This document shows, piece by piece, positions 9,207-18,654 of a DNA stretch of 64,000 nt (its first letter is position 1; the number at the start of each line of letters is the position of its first letter). The translations under genes and the position numbers were made by a program. Origin of the DNA: Coemansia sp. RSA 487 (Eukaryota > Kickxellomycota > Kickxellomycetes > Kickxellales > Kickxellaceae); NCBI GenBank assembly GCA_027577595.1, contig JANBRJ010000035.1, forward strand, positions 62,001-126,000. The letters are read 5' to 3'. The notes beneath the pieces are model-generated. The model saw only the letters and a program-made list of their open reading frames with translations, searched no databases and was not told the origin of the DNA.

Positions 9207-10736
9207 TTATGAAGATGTTGTTTTTTTGAACTGTGCCAGGCCCCAATCTTCTAGACACCTTGCTGCCGTGCTCTTTTGATCTGCGCTCATGTCCGCTACT
9301 TGTCTACGGTTGGAAGCGATTTCGCTTATATTCCAAAGTGCATCCAGCTGCACACGTGCAATTTCACCGTTTGCTGCTTTCAGCGAGCCAACAAACTCAC
9401 TCTCGTCCATAACTCTAGTCCAAGAGAGGATATGCGACAGTTTGAAATGGCCAGAGTTGATTTTATTCAGCGCCGTCCGCATGTGCAAAGCCGCCCATCT
9501 CGCATCGCCCCTTAGCCCCTTGCACACCACATATCGTTCCGAGCTTGTCGGTCTTGAGACCAACGACCTTACGATATCCATGCTTTCAAAACATGCATTG
9601 AGGACAAACAGCATTTCCGCAGTTGGCGGCGTCGTTATATCGAATATCTTGAACACGTACGAGCCGCCAGGACGTAGCAACTGCAGCGCTACAATGGTCT
9701 GAGCCAGCGTAAACGTATATTGCCCTTTCTCGTGGTCCATGGCCAGATCGACTTGTCTGTAGCACGATTCGCTAACAACCAGGTCAATACCAGCTGGCTG
9801 GTTGCTCTTTTCGGGCAATTCATTCTCCACCTGGCGAACAAACGCATCGATGTTTGTCTCGCTTGTAATGCTGGTATATCCAGAATCTGCCTGAGACACC
9901 ACGGTTAACCGTTTAAACGCATCACACTGCGAGTGCATATCGCTTATAGGCAGCCCAGCAGCTCCCTGTGATCCGTGACTGTGTGAATCAAAGTACCAAC
10001 CGTGGGCCAGAGACGCTTCCCCAGCTAAAGCTCTAGGGGCTCCAGTCGCTTTCCACAGAATGTACTCTGAGCAACCGCCCCGCTCGCTTCCCAAGTCCAC
10101 AAACAGAAAAGGCGCGGATCTAGCATGTTCCAAATACATGCTTACAACAGAGAAGAGAAAGTCGATATGGCCAAGCACAACAGCCGAGGTGCTCACAAAG
10201 TCGGTGTTGTGGAGACCTGCGTAGACATTCGTTTGGAAGCACAATGTTTCAAACTCATTGGGCGGGAGTCTGGCCAGCGCATTCTTGGCTTTGTCGATTT
10301 CCTGTACGAGACCTATATCGCAGAGTCGTGAGTTTGCCTGGCGACCACGGGGATCATCCTTGTCACTTGCCATCCGAAGCCAGTTGGGCGACGAAAGCTC
10401 TTCGATGAACTCTGGCCCTCGCCACCTGATATCTACTTTGTAGTAGCTGTATTGGTTTGTGTCTGTCGCAGAAAGGCAGCACTTCTCCAAACCATCCCTT
10501 ATAGTATTGCTGCCGCTTGTCTGTCGCATTTGCTTTTGCTGCTGATTTTGCTGCTGATATAGATTATGCCTGTTGCTGTTGCCATATCTAGGGCGATTTG
10601 CGTTGCGAGAGTTTGCATTGTTTCGCGCTAACTCGTGGAGTCTAGGTGGCGGGATGCCAGTATCGATCATTGTAGCCTGATAGTTCGGGTCATCGTCACA
10701 AAACAATACTTCACTCTTGTCAAAATGCATGGCCAT
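9207..10736 (-). CDS. CMTR1/FtsJ-like cap 2'-O-methyltransferase homologue, probably catalytically dead
   Basis: A 509-residue protein counted from ATG 10736; the open frame continues upstream only with non-ATG codons and passes a TTTTCAG acceptor-like site, so a further 5' exon is possible. The fold order follows animal CMTR1, which methylates the first transcribed nucleotide of capped mRNA: an RNA-binding/entry segment, motif I region at about 213-222, then LLRPGGSYVFKIFDITTP (about 354-371) and SRPTSSERYVVCKG. Several key positions differ. The first catalytic Lys (K239 in human, in NRAAMK) aligns to Val187 in STSAVV. The SAM loop DVCAGPGGF has become DLGSERGGC. The catalytic Asp (MADGG) aligns to Glu323 in VVSESC. 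Only the second Lys (K363) is kept. Family membership is clear; activity is doubtful. It may be a structural paralogue or regulator. Confidence 0.8.
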   Translation of the reverse strand: MAMHFDKSEVLFCDDDPNYQATMIDTGIPPPRLHELARNNANSRNANRPRYGNSNRHNLYQQQNQQQKQMRQTSGSNTIRDGLEKCCLSATDTNQYSYYKVDIRWRGPEFIEELSSPNWLRMASDKDDPRGRQANSRLCDIGLVQEIDKAKNALARLPPNEFETLCFQTNVYAGLHNTDFVSTSAVVLGHIDFLFSVVSMYLEHARSAPFLFVDLGSERGGCSEYILWKATGAPRALAGEASLAHGWYFDSHSHGSQGAAGLPISDMHSQCDAFKRLTVVSQADSGYTSITSETNIDAFVRQVENELPEKSNQPAGIDLVVSESCYRQVDLAMDHEKGQYTFTLAQTIVALQLLRPGGSYVFKIFDITTPPTAEMLFVLNACFESMDIVRSLVSRPTSSERYVVCKGLRGDARWAALHMRTALNKINSGHFKLSHILSWTRVMDESEFVGSLKAANGEIARVQLDALWNISEIASNRRQVADMSADQKSTAARCLEDWGLAQFKKTTSS

Positions 10737-11231
10737 TTTTTGAAACGTCTGAAAATAAATAAACAGATGCAAAGATAATAAAGACGTGACGCTTGAGATG
10801 GCCAGCGCTATGCATTAATATTAATTATATTATCATGATTTGACTGATCTAGTACTGTATATGGGCAGAGAGCACCTGATCATAAGCTACATTGAATTTG
10901 AATAACATTTGACATATTGATGATGCCTAAACAATTTCACATAAACACTAAAGAGCAAAACTCCCCCCTTGACCCGCTCGCTTGCAAACATAATAAACGG
11001 ACCTCTCTCCCCTCCCTTTTCTTGCAAGCTAAGCAGCTAAGCTAGGTGTTTTTTTTTGAAAAAATATTTTTATTCTTATCGATTGATGTAGAGATTTGTG
11101 GAAAAACAAAAGTAGAAAAGGAATTTAACGTGGATACACACTTGTTATGGAAAAAAGTAACTAAAAATACCCTAGGGTCAACACAAACGCGCCCAAAAGA
11201 AATGCTAGTTAGCAAATCCTATAGTCTCCGC
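10737..11231. other. Intergenic with promoter of the CMTR1-like gene
   Basis: A 495-bp AT-rich spacer containing the 5' side of the CMTR1-like gene, including a possible untranslated exon/intron boundary near 10748, and the 3' side of the repeat-protein gene. No other gene is supported. Confidence 0.45.
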
Positions 11232-12251
11232 TTAATAAGCAGGGGGAGGGGGGATGGCGTTGTAGATGTTGGAGGTGGTGTACTCCTCAGCAGGGCTCGA
11301 CTCCTCGGGGACGGAGGTGGTGTAGTCCTCGACAGTGGTGTCCTCCGACGATGGGACGGGAGCGGCGCTGTAGCCAGGGGTCGACTCCTCGGGAACAGAG
11401 GTGGTGTAGTCCTCGACGGTGGTGTCCTCCGACGATGGGACGGGGGCGGCGCTGTAGCCAGGGGTCGACTCCTCAGCAGGGCTCGACTCCTCGGGAGCAG
11501 AGGTGGTGTAGTCCTCGACGGTGGTGTCCTCCGACGATGGGACGGGGACAGCAGTGTAGCCAGGGGTCGACTCCTCAGGGACGGAGGTGGTGTAGTCCTC
11601 GACGGTGGTGTCCTCCGACGACGGAACGGGGACGGCGGTGTAGCCCGGGGTGGTCTCCTCAGGGACGGAGGTGGTGTAGTCCTCGACGGTGGTGTCCTCG
11701 GGGGTGGTCACGGGAACAGCGGTGTAGCCAGGAGTGGACTCCTCTGGGACAGAGGTGGTGTAGTCCTCAACGGAGGTGGTCGGGCGAGGAATGCACTTGA
11801 CCGGGGGGGTGCTGGTAGGGACCTCCTCAGGGACGGAGGTTGTGTAGTCCTCGACGGTGGTGTCCTCCGACGATGGGACGGGGGCGGCGCTGTAGCCCGG
11901 GGTGGACTCCTCAACAACGGGAGTGGTCTCCTCAGGGACGGAGGTGGTGTAGTCCTCAACGGTGGTGCCAGCAGGGGTCGACTCCTCCTCGACGGGGGTG
12001 GTGTCAGCCGAAGGAACGGGGATGGCGCTGTAGCCAGGGACAACTGGGGTGTTCGAGGGAACCTCAGGAACCGAGGTGGTGTAGTCCTCGACGGTGGTGG
12101 TGTCAGCTGAAGGAATGGGGACGGCGGTGTAGGCAGGAGCAGTCGACGAGTAGACGTCGCTGGGGACAGAGGCGGCGACGTAGTAGTCGGGGGCGGCAAA
12201 GACAGCCGAGGCAATGGCAGCAATGCTGAAAGTGATCTTAAGAGGGTTCAT
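11232..12251 (-). CDS. Secreted acidic Ser/Thr/Pro/Tyr tandem-repeat protein
   Basis: A 339-residue protein with a good signal peptide (MNPLKITFSIAAIASAVFAA, cleavage likely after Ala19 or Ala20). The mature part is almost wholly built from variants of a roughly 28-residue unit: DTTVEDYTTSVPEES followed by TPGYSAAPVPSSE. The EDYTTS core appears nine times. The mature chain has one lysine and a single cysteine (Cys153, in VKCIPRP), is rich in Thr/Ser/Pro and strongly acidic, and ends IYNAIPPPPAY without a GPI-anchor tail. Such composition suits a heavily O-mannosylated, extended cell-surface or secreted mucin-like protein; the regular tyrosines are unusual. I recognise no named family. The DNA repeats are similar enough that copy number probably varies between strains. 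A TATATAAG box lies 245 bp upstream. Confidence 0.8.
   Translation of the reverse strand: MNPLKITFSIAAIASAVFAAPDYYVAASVPSDVYSSTAPAYTAVPIPSADTTTVEDYTTSVPEVPSNTPVVPGYSAIPVPSADTTPVEEESTPAGTTVEDYTTSVPEETTPVVEESTPGYSAAPVPSSEDTTVEDYTTSVPEEVPTSTPPVKCIPRPTTSVEDYTTSVPEESTPGYTAVPVTTPEDTTVEDYTTSVPEETTPGYTAVPVPSSEDTTVEDYTTSVPEESTPGYTAVPVPSSEDTTVEDYTTSAPEESSPAEESTPGYSAAPVPSSEDTTVEDYTTSVPEESTPGYSAAPVPSSEDTTVEDYTTSVPEESSPAEEYTTSNIYNAIPPPPAY
11262..12100 (-). repeat. Coding tandem repeats (about 84-bp unit) in the secreted protein
   Basis: Units containing GTGGTGTAGTCCTCGACGG on the plus strand recur about every 84-130 bp, corresponding to nine EDYTTS units. Copies are near-identical in the 11262-11700 half and looser toward 12100, so the 3' half of the gene expanded or was homogenised more recently. 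Confidence 0.8.
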
Positions 12252-14372
12252 TGTGGTTTGTAAAAAAGAGGGTGACTTTTAAGGGAAATTAAAGGCTCAA
12301 ACGTTAAGAGATTAATCAAAATCGAATGAGATGTTTACCAAAGGCAAAGCTAGAGGAGGAAAAAGGGTAAGAAGCGGTGAAGCGTTAGAAGAGGAAAGGG
12401 AGATAGAGGTGGTACGGAATAAGTAGCGTGAAACTATTTGAAGAGAAGAAGGATGGGACCGCGGGCCGGGAGCCGGCCAGGACCAAGAAAGCTTTCTTAT
12501 ATACGTCGGCTATGTGCGAGGGAGTTTTTTTTTCACCCAACAGAGAAAAATACCCCGCCTGCTTTGGAAACTTGGCAGTGGTGCTCGTTCTTCCTTGCGG
12601 ATTTCTTGTTTTTTTTTTTTCTTTTGGTCCAGGCAAGAGCAGCAGCGATCATTGCAGGCACGCTTGCATTGCATTCTATATTATTCTATTGGTCTTTTTT
12701 CGTCCCAATATGTGCTAGGAAAACAGCGTCCTTGTTGGGTGGAAAGAAAGGCATCACCTTTTCAACTCCACTGCCAGAAAAAATACCAGTGCGCAAACTG
12801 GAAAGGTTTTTTTTTCACTGTGCCGATCGGAAGCGCAAAAGAGCAAATGTTATAGAAAAAAACCCACCTTGATTGCGTGCTGATGGACGCGATTCTAACC
12901 AGATTGCAGAAACGCACATAAAGCAAGCAGCTTGCTCTTTTTTTCACAGTGACTATGAAGGATTTCCAACAATTTTCCACTAATGTTATTGCTTGCAAAG
13001 TCCGAGAATACCTGCGCATTCCATCCACGCTCCCTCTTTTGCAATTTGAGCTGAGATTTGCGTCATTGCAAACACGACTGAATCTATTTTTGAAGCCTTT
13101 ATTTCGCAATTTCGCCTTTACCGCAAAGGGTGGACCGTTTAGGGAACTGCAATAGCACCAGCCCGCCACATGATTGGCCCGCTGACATGCAGCCTGTCTT
13201 CTAGTTGCCGATCGCAACACGCAAAAGGTAAAGCTGCCCCACTCACGGGCGTGGATAACGCTTTCCCCCATCCATCCAACCTGCGACTTGTCTTTGCACG
13301 CAAAAAGGAAAGGATGTTGCACAGCATAAACTTTAAAAGGAGCCCGGTTTTCCGCCAATTTCCCCCAAAAACAAATGTTTTCCTTTTTCTCGGAGAAGAA
13401 AGCAGGAATCAAGGTCGTTGCCAGCTGCTGGTGCACAATTTTTGCGCGGTAAACAACAACAATAGCAACGACAATACTTGGCTCATTATCACCTACAAAC
13501 ATATATATACAGTGATAGTCAGTTGTGTAGATCATGCAGGGAGTCTTGATGGCAGATGCGAGATAGTTGTTTACGAGTTTTGATGGTGCAAACCCACCGC
13601 GCTCTCGACATCTCCATCACGTCCTCCTCGAGGTTGGCCAAATAAATGACATTCATTAACGAGGTCATGCTGTGTGCATACCAAACCCCGTCTCTTGTTG
13701 CATGGTTGTCAAGTATGTGCACTTGTTGATGGATATGATGGAATGCCTTCCACTGCACTGAAAACGCTTTTGTTTCCAGACATTATCCGGCTCCTGACAC
13801 ACACGCGTGCATGTGTGGAGCATGTCCACACAATACCCTATTTCGTCCAGGAAGAAAAGTGGCCAAAATTATTTATTTGTAAGTATTGTCTTTTTGTACA
13901 AGAGCCAGAAAGGAGCCATGATGTGCAAATGTGTCTTATCTATTGTTTTTGGAGATTTGCAGATTCGAAAGAGCAAAGGGCCTCCTCCAATGTGTGTGCA
14001 AGCACATACAAGCGTGTGGTACTGGCGTATTTCTTGAAATTTGCTGTCAAATCTTCAAAATAAAAACAAAGCGCTATGGTGTGATCAACACTTATAATTT
14101 GGCCTCGCATGACAGATGATCCCTCCTTTTTACCTTTTGCTAAAACAGGATTGTTATATCAATCGTAAACAAACAAGCAAAAACCTGTATTCTTGGCACA
14201 ACAGCAGCCACCACCGAACACATTTCGAACCAAAAAATCGGATTCCATGGCTATGAATTTTTAACCGAATGCGCATTTATTTTTTATTAATACCCCCAAT
14301 CGATGGACAAAACAAAAGAAGTGTTTTTTTATAAAAGAAAATACATAAATGTCGACCAATAGAGCATCCCTT
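12252..14372. other. Long intergenic region, 2.1 kb
   Basis: The left end holds the promoter of the secreted repeat protein. The rest contains many homopolymer runs of A or T and several open stretches without family resemblance. One minus-strand stretch (13519-13758, 79 codons, preceded by a TTTTCAG acceptor-like site) has fairly protein-like composition but no ATG and no recognisable match, so I do not call it a gene. Confidence 0.4.
12496..12503 (-). promoter_or_regulatory. Probable TATA box of the secreted repeat protein
   Basis: TATATAAG on the minus strand, 245 bp upstream of the ATG at 12251. The distance allows a long 5' leader. Similar TATA-like boxes precede the other two small secreted-type genes in this region. 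Confidence 0.4.
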
Positions 14373-14711
14373 TCAGTGTCCATCGCTCATGCACTTGTTG
14401 ATGATATCCCTGCCAAACATGTTCATCACTGGCTCAGGGATGGCATCAGACGCGCGCGCAAGCCATTCGCGTGATGGAGGATTGGTGGGCAGGTGGTTCT
14501 GCCCGCCAAGCAGGTCCTTGATTCTCTGGGCTCCGGCTTTGGGAAGAATCGAGTCCATCATCGACAGCTTCGGGTCGGCAATCGCCCTGATCTCGTCCCA
14601 GTGGTTAATCGCGCACTTGGCTGCCTCTTCAGAGTGGAAGTCAATGGCATATGCCGTGGACGCTGCTCCACAGATGACAGCAGCAGCTATGGCTATCCAA
14701 GACTTGAACAT
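14373..14711 (-). CDS. Small secreted protein, paralogue of the one at 18.3-18.7 kb
   Basis: A 112-residue protein with a clear signal peptide (MFKSWIAIAAAVICGAASTAYA, cleavage likely after residue 22). The mature 90 residues are helical and carry two cysteines, Cys33 (AKCAINHW) and Cys107 (INKCMSDGH), which could form one disulfide tying the two ends together. It aligns along its whole mature length with the protein encoded at 18277-18654: shared INHW/IQHW, the ADxxL turn, QRIKDLL/AKLDELL, a Pro-rich stretch, DAIP, and a final II..C helix. I recognise no database family. ATG at 14711 is the only sensible start because the signal peptide begins there. A TATAAAAG box lies about 200 bp upstream. 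Secretion is predicted from sequence; function is unknown. Confidence 0.75.
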   Translation of the reverse strand: MFKSWIAIAAAVICGAASTAYAIDFHSEEAAKCAINHWDEIRAIADPKLSMMDSILPKAGAQRIKDLLGGQNHLPTNPPSREWLARASDAIPEPVMNMFGRDIINKCMSDGH

Positions 14712-15537
14712 TTCCTTCTTTCAAAATACTTCAGCTAAAAAAGGGGGCGGGGTGAGGGGGGATGATATTCGACTTTGAAAGGATAGTATAAACAGGGCGA
14801 GAGAGCAAGGTGTGAAAAGAAAAAAATAGGTAGGATAGAGCGGAGGAATACGATGGCTTTGTTTGGTTGTGAACAGCTCCGAAACGGCGTGGCCTTCCTG
14901 GATCCAACGGCTTTTATATCATTTTGTCCTCTGGCATTTTGCCTGCTCGGAGCGGTGCTTTCTGTGGTGGCTGGCAGCATTTAGTTTATTTTCTTTACCG
15001 CATCCATTATATTCACACAAGGGTAGAAGCTAAACAAAGCACACTTCTGCTGCTACCTTTCTCTCCCCCTGGGATGCTTTCCCTCCTTCCTACTGCCAAA
15101 CCCAATGAAATGTTTGTACCTACGCTTTTCCAAAACATTGCACAAAGCCATTGTAACTGCGCAAACAAATCAAACCAAGAAGAAAGCCACCGCTTGCGCA
15201 TTAGTTGTTCTATTACGAAACAATAGCTCGAAAAATTTACCCATATATTAGAATTGCAACGGGAGGAGGCGTATAAACATTGCAAAGTGCTTTTTGGTTC
15301 CTCTTGTTTAGGCCAATTTTTATGAATAAAAGAAATGTTCACTGCGCCGCCCAATAAATACATATCAAATGTCAATAGACACTAGCCGTTGTTTGTCTTT
15401 TTATTTCTATAGCTCTTTCAAAATAATCAAATGTCACCTCTAAACCATTTCTTGGCATGTCCTGTAATAGTCGCAAAAACAGTAAACATAAAATTCCGAA
15501 ACAATAGAATTATGTGTTTGAGGGAAAAAACATATAT
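14712..15537. other. Intergenic, promoter of small secreted protein
   Basis: An 826-bp spacer holding the small secreted protein's promoter and the 3' side of the AP-3 mu gene. No gene-like frame is supported. Confidence 0.45.
14911..14918 (-). promoter_or_regulatory. TATA box (TATAAAAG) of small secreted protein gene
   Basis: A perfect TATAAAAG on the minus strand, about 200 bp before the ATG at 14711. The same octamer lies about 160 bp before the paralogue's ATG at 18654. Confidence 0.5.
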
Positions 15538-17015
15538 TTAGAACCGTAATTGAAAGGTCCCGGATTTAGTCACATACCGAACCCCTTTGTAAATCTTGTA
15601 CGATTCACGAAGGACCTTTAATGAATCAACCTTGACGGAGGACGCAGAGAACCCCGGAACCTCAAACCCAATAAACGCTGCCGACACGCCGCTGCTTTTA
15701 ACCATTGGCAAAGGGGAGGACGACGCTGGGGACGATCTCCCTGTTCCAGCGCCTGCCGGACCGCCGGGCCGCACATAATACTGAATCACCAGCCTTACAG
15801 TGCGGTCTGTCAGCTTCAAGGTCTTTATTGTCCATTCGACCTGCGGGGATCGCGTATTCGATACGGTGTGTGCGCCCACTTTGCATTGCACACGGATATT
15901 GTACGCTTGCGCAGGCAGTGGCACCCGCAGACTAACGTTCTCAACGGGCCGGCCGTTGCACTGCCCGGCTTCAACATTAAACTCAATCGTATTGTCCATT
16001 TCCTTGACACTAGTTGTGGCGTGCACATACAGGGGGAGTGCCTTTTCCAGGTTTTCTGTCGATGCGTGGAATGATGCCAGCTTGAATGGGCCATCTGGTG
16101 GTATAAAGGCAATCTTCTTCTCGCTATCCCACTTGTTGAGCCGTACACAAGGATGGAACGCTACGTCGTCCATCGCCTGCGGGTTGCTCAGGGATAGCAG
16201 CATATCGGGCATCCCACTGAGCCATGACTTGCACTCAATATCTCCAGAAACATCATACGAGACAATTGCTCCATTGGTCCCGACGATCGCATCTATGCGC
16301 TCGACAACGTCTACAAAAAACTCGTTGTTTGTGTGCCGGATCCCTTGGGCTCTCCATGGGGTCGACGATGTGTTTACGTCTGGTCTCCTCTCGGGAACAA
16401 TACCTATCCCCGACACATTCTCAAAAACGCGGTTAACCAGACTGGGAACCGGAACAAGACCACGAAGCACCGACGTATCTGTGGTCACTGCTTTGCCGCT
16501 GTCTACCATCTCTGACAGCAACTGGTAGATTGTTGTAAAGTTCTCCTTTATCGTCAGCTCCGATACCTGACCAATGTACTCGGTGATGGCCTGGGAAACG
16601 CCTTCAAGCAACTCGATCACTTCGAGAGGCGGCACTTCCGTCGAGACTAGCCCCATGTATATGATTTCGTTGCGCTGGATGTGCACACATACCCGGTCCT
16701 GCGGTGCCGTCCATATGGGATCTGCATGTTCCAGCGATGGAACCGACCGCAAGTACCGTGTGAACGCTGGTGCTATTACTAGCGATGCTCTCTTTATCGA
16801 CAGATCGTCGCACCAGTGCTTCTGGATAATCGGTGCCCTATTGACGGACATTCAAAAAATAGACAACGTTCTTAGCTTAGCTGATGCTGAAATGCTTTTG
16901 TCGTCCAATCTGAGAGACACATGCTGGCTGATATAGATCCCCCCTTTTTGAATTTGAACCAAACGGCCCCCACTCACCCAGAAGTATTAAGAATGAACAG
17001 ACTGTCCACCGTCAT
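15538..17015 (-). CDS. APM3: AP-3 adaptor complex subunit mu, two exons
   Basis: The second exon (16837-15538) encodes the mu-adaptin body: the longin-like N-terminal domain with VSTEVPPLEVIELLEGV and a mu-homology domain with HPCVRLNKWDSEKKIAFIPP and the C-terminal YKGVRYVTKSGTFQLRF, which closely resembles AP-3 mu (KPFKGVKYVTKAGKFQVR in animals) and not AP-1 or AP-2 mu. The first exon, 17015-16978, encodes MTVDSLFILNTSG and ends at GTGAGT; the 140-bp intron (16977-16838) ends in AATAG. The join gives the expected opening, SLFILNTSG then APIIQKHW, where other AP-3 mu proteins read SLFLIN..G....KHW. The protein has 445 residues. AP-3 sorts cargo from Golgi/endosomes to the vacuole. The exon structure is read from splice signals and family alignment. 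Confidence 0.92.
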
Positions 17016-18276
17016 TTTCGTTACAATTTATTTTCCAATTACAACAATATATTTTATTTAGCAAGTAAGCGAAATAAAAGCAGAAAAAGAGAAACTCCAA
17101 TTAAGCTTTTGACATTGGTGCTCAAGGTAATCAAAAGTATGACGCTGAGCTTGATAAATCAGCACTGCGTGATTAACATGTCAGATGGATGCAGTGCTTT
17201 GCCAAACTAATTGCGTCGAATAAGAAAGAAGGGATGTATACACATTGAATTGTGAAAGATATGCAGCGGCAATAACGCATTTTGCGTTCTAAAAAAAAGT
17301 CGTTTGCGTTGGTTGAGCTTATATTTGCGCTTGGAAGCAAGAGGCGCAAGCTGAGCTTTGCAGAGAAAGCTGCTCGCTACACGCCTACTATTTCACAGTA
17401 AAATGGATTGGCTTCTCAATCTCTGTCTGTGCGTTCAATGTGATTAGCTAATATGGATTCTAACAAAACCTAACAATCTGAAGAGATACCACCACTACCT
17501 TGAACAAGAACTTAACTGCAGTGCTGGAACGCATCAAGAAAGGTCTATGTGAAGTATTCAACGGCCTGACGATATCAGTGTCAGCACTACACAGGCATTT
17601 GGTTGGAAAATATTGCCTACCAACTAGAGAAGATGAAAGAAGTGCTCTACCACGGTCCCCTAGGTGCACCAACGAGCTATGTATGGGGGAGGCTGTGGAG
17701 GTGGATGATGTTCTGACTCCTCGCTCGCGCATGTACAACCACGATCTCGCCGCCGATCTCAGCTTTAGGTATATTTTCCATAGCCTTCGCGATCATGGTG
17801 GGACTCCAGAGCGCTTTTGTCGCAGTCAGCCTGCTGCCGTTGCTACAACTGATGAATAACAAGCCCAAGAAGAAAAGGAGGATGGCAGCAGCAAAGAAGG
17901 CAGCGAGTACGAACAAACAACCACCACCACGAAGTTCAGCCAAGATTATAGCTGTGGCAAATCCTAGTTCTAGGATAGGAGGATGCTGATGGTGTCCCTT
18001 TTGCAGGTAGGTGCTCGAATGAGAGCCGAGGAGATAAACATCTGTGACTACTTGACAATGGTACTAAGAATTTGTGTTTTCCTGTTTTGCACTGACGCAT
18101 ATGCCATGCCTGCGCAAACAACTTTTCTTGGATCGCAAAATGCATTATTGCCACCGCAAACCTTTCACCATTCGACGCGTATACACCCTTCTTATTCGAC
18201 ACAGCTAGTTTTGCAAAACACAGTATTTTTATACAGTACACCATAAAAGGAAAGAAAAAATAAAAAAGCTGACATT
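17016..18276. other. Intergenic, 1.26 kb, with a possible transposase scrap
   Basis: Holds the AP-3 mu promoter on the left and the 3' side of a small protein gene on the right. Apart from the low-confidence transposase-like stretch listed separately I support no gene. A minus-strand open stretch at about 17677-18060 contains a strong hydrophobic run but lacks an ATG. Confidence 0.4.
17488..17652 (+). mobile_element. Possible N-terminal scrap of a Tc1/mariner-type (DDE) transposase
   Basis: The plus-strand frame reads TTTLNKNLTAVLERIKK then GLCEVFNGLTISVSALHRHL and VGKYCLP. The phrase ISxSALHRHLVxKCxLT, after a leucine-rich helix, resembles the helix-turn-helix part of Tc1-like transposases that I know from early-diverging fungi. 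The resemblance ends after about 50 residues; no catalytic DDE segment and no terminal inverted repeats are visible. If real it is an old plain DNA transposon fragment. It could also be chance. Confidence 0.2.
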
Positions 18277-18654
18277 TTACTCCTTGCCTGAGGGAATAGC
18301 AGGGACAGAGTCGTGTTTGTGGTTCTTGATACAGTCGTCGATGACGCTGCCGATGATGCGGTTCAAGCTAGCCGGAGGAATGGCGTCAGGAAGGCCGTCC
18401 AAAAGCACATCAGTGGGCTCTTCTGGGAAGACACCCTCTCCTTTCAATAGCTCGTCGAGCTTAGCCTTCTGCTCGGCCGTCAGGCGCAAGCCAGCTAGAG
18501 GAAGCGCGGCATCGGCTTTCTTCTTGACTTCAGGCCAATGCTGGATAGCAGCATCCCGGGGCGCCTGTTGCTTCCAATCGATATCGTAGTCGGCAGAGGT
18601 GATAATCGATGCAGCTGCTCCAGCAGTGCTTACAAGTGATCCGAGGAAGCCCAT
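18277..18654 (-). CDS. Small protein, paralogue of the secreted protein at 14.4-14.7 kb
   Basis: A 125-residue protein. The N-terminus MGFLGSLVSTAGAAASIITS is hydrophobic and may be a signal peptide or a membrane-associating helix; it lacks the basic n-region of its paralogue. Residues 34-112 align with the mature part of the protein at 14373-14711 (AAIQHW, AKLDELL, LPDAIPPASLN, IIGSVIDDCIKNHKHD). One cysteine (Cys108) matches Cys107 of the paralogue; the partner position (Cys33 there) is Ala here, so the putative disulfide is absent. There is an extra acidic/Pro tail (SVPAIPSGKE). No family is recognised. It lies 3.6 kb from its paralogue on the same strand, with the AP-3 mu gene between. 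A TATAAAAG box sits about 160 bp upstream. Confidence 0.72.
   Translation of the reverse strand: MGFLGSLVSTAGAAASIITSADYDIDWKQQAPRDAAIQHWPEVKKKADAALPLAGLRLTAEQKAKLDELLKGEGVFPEEPTDVLLDGLPDAIPPASLNRIIGSVIDDCIKNHKHDSVPAIPSGKE

Noticed and set aside
11046-12110. 354-codon Gly-rich plus-strand frame (GGVVLDGGVLRRWDG repeats)
   Set aside because: It is the antisense of the tandem repeats of the secreted protein; repeat periodicity keeps it open. The minus strand has a signal peptide and sensible composition.
12762-13535. 257-codon minus-strand frame
   Set aside because: Composition is that of random translation (many Cys/Phe/Arg runs across homopolymers), with no recognisable motif.
13519-13758. 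79-codon minus-strand stretch with protein-like composition after a TTTTCAG site
   Set aside because: No ATG, no convincing upstream exon and no family match; kept only as a remark in the intergenic entry.
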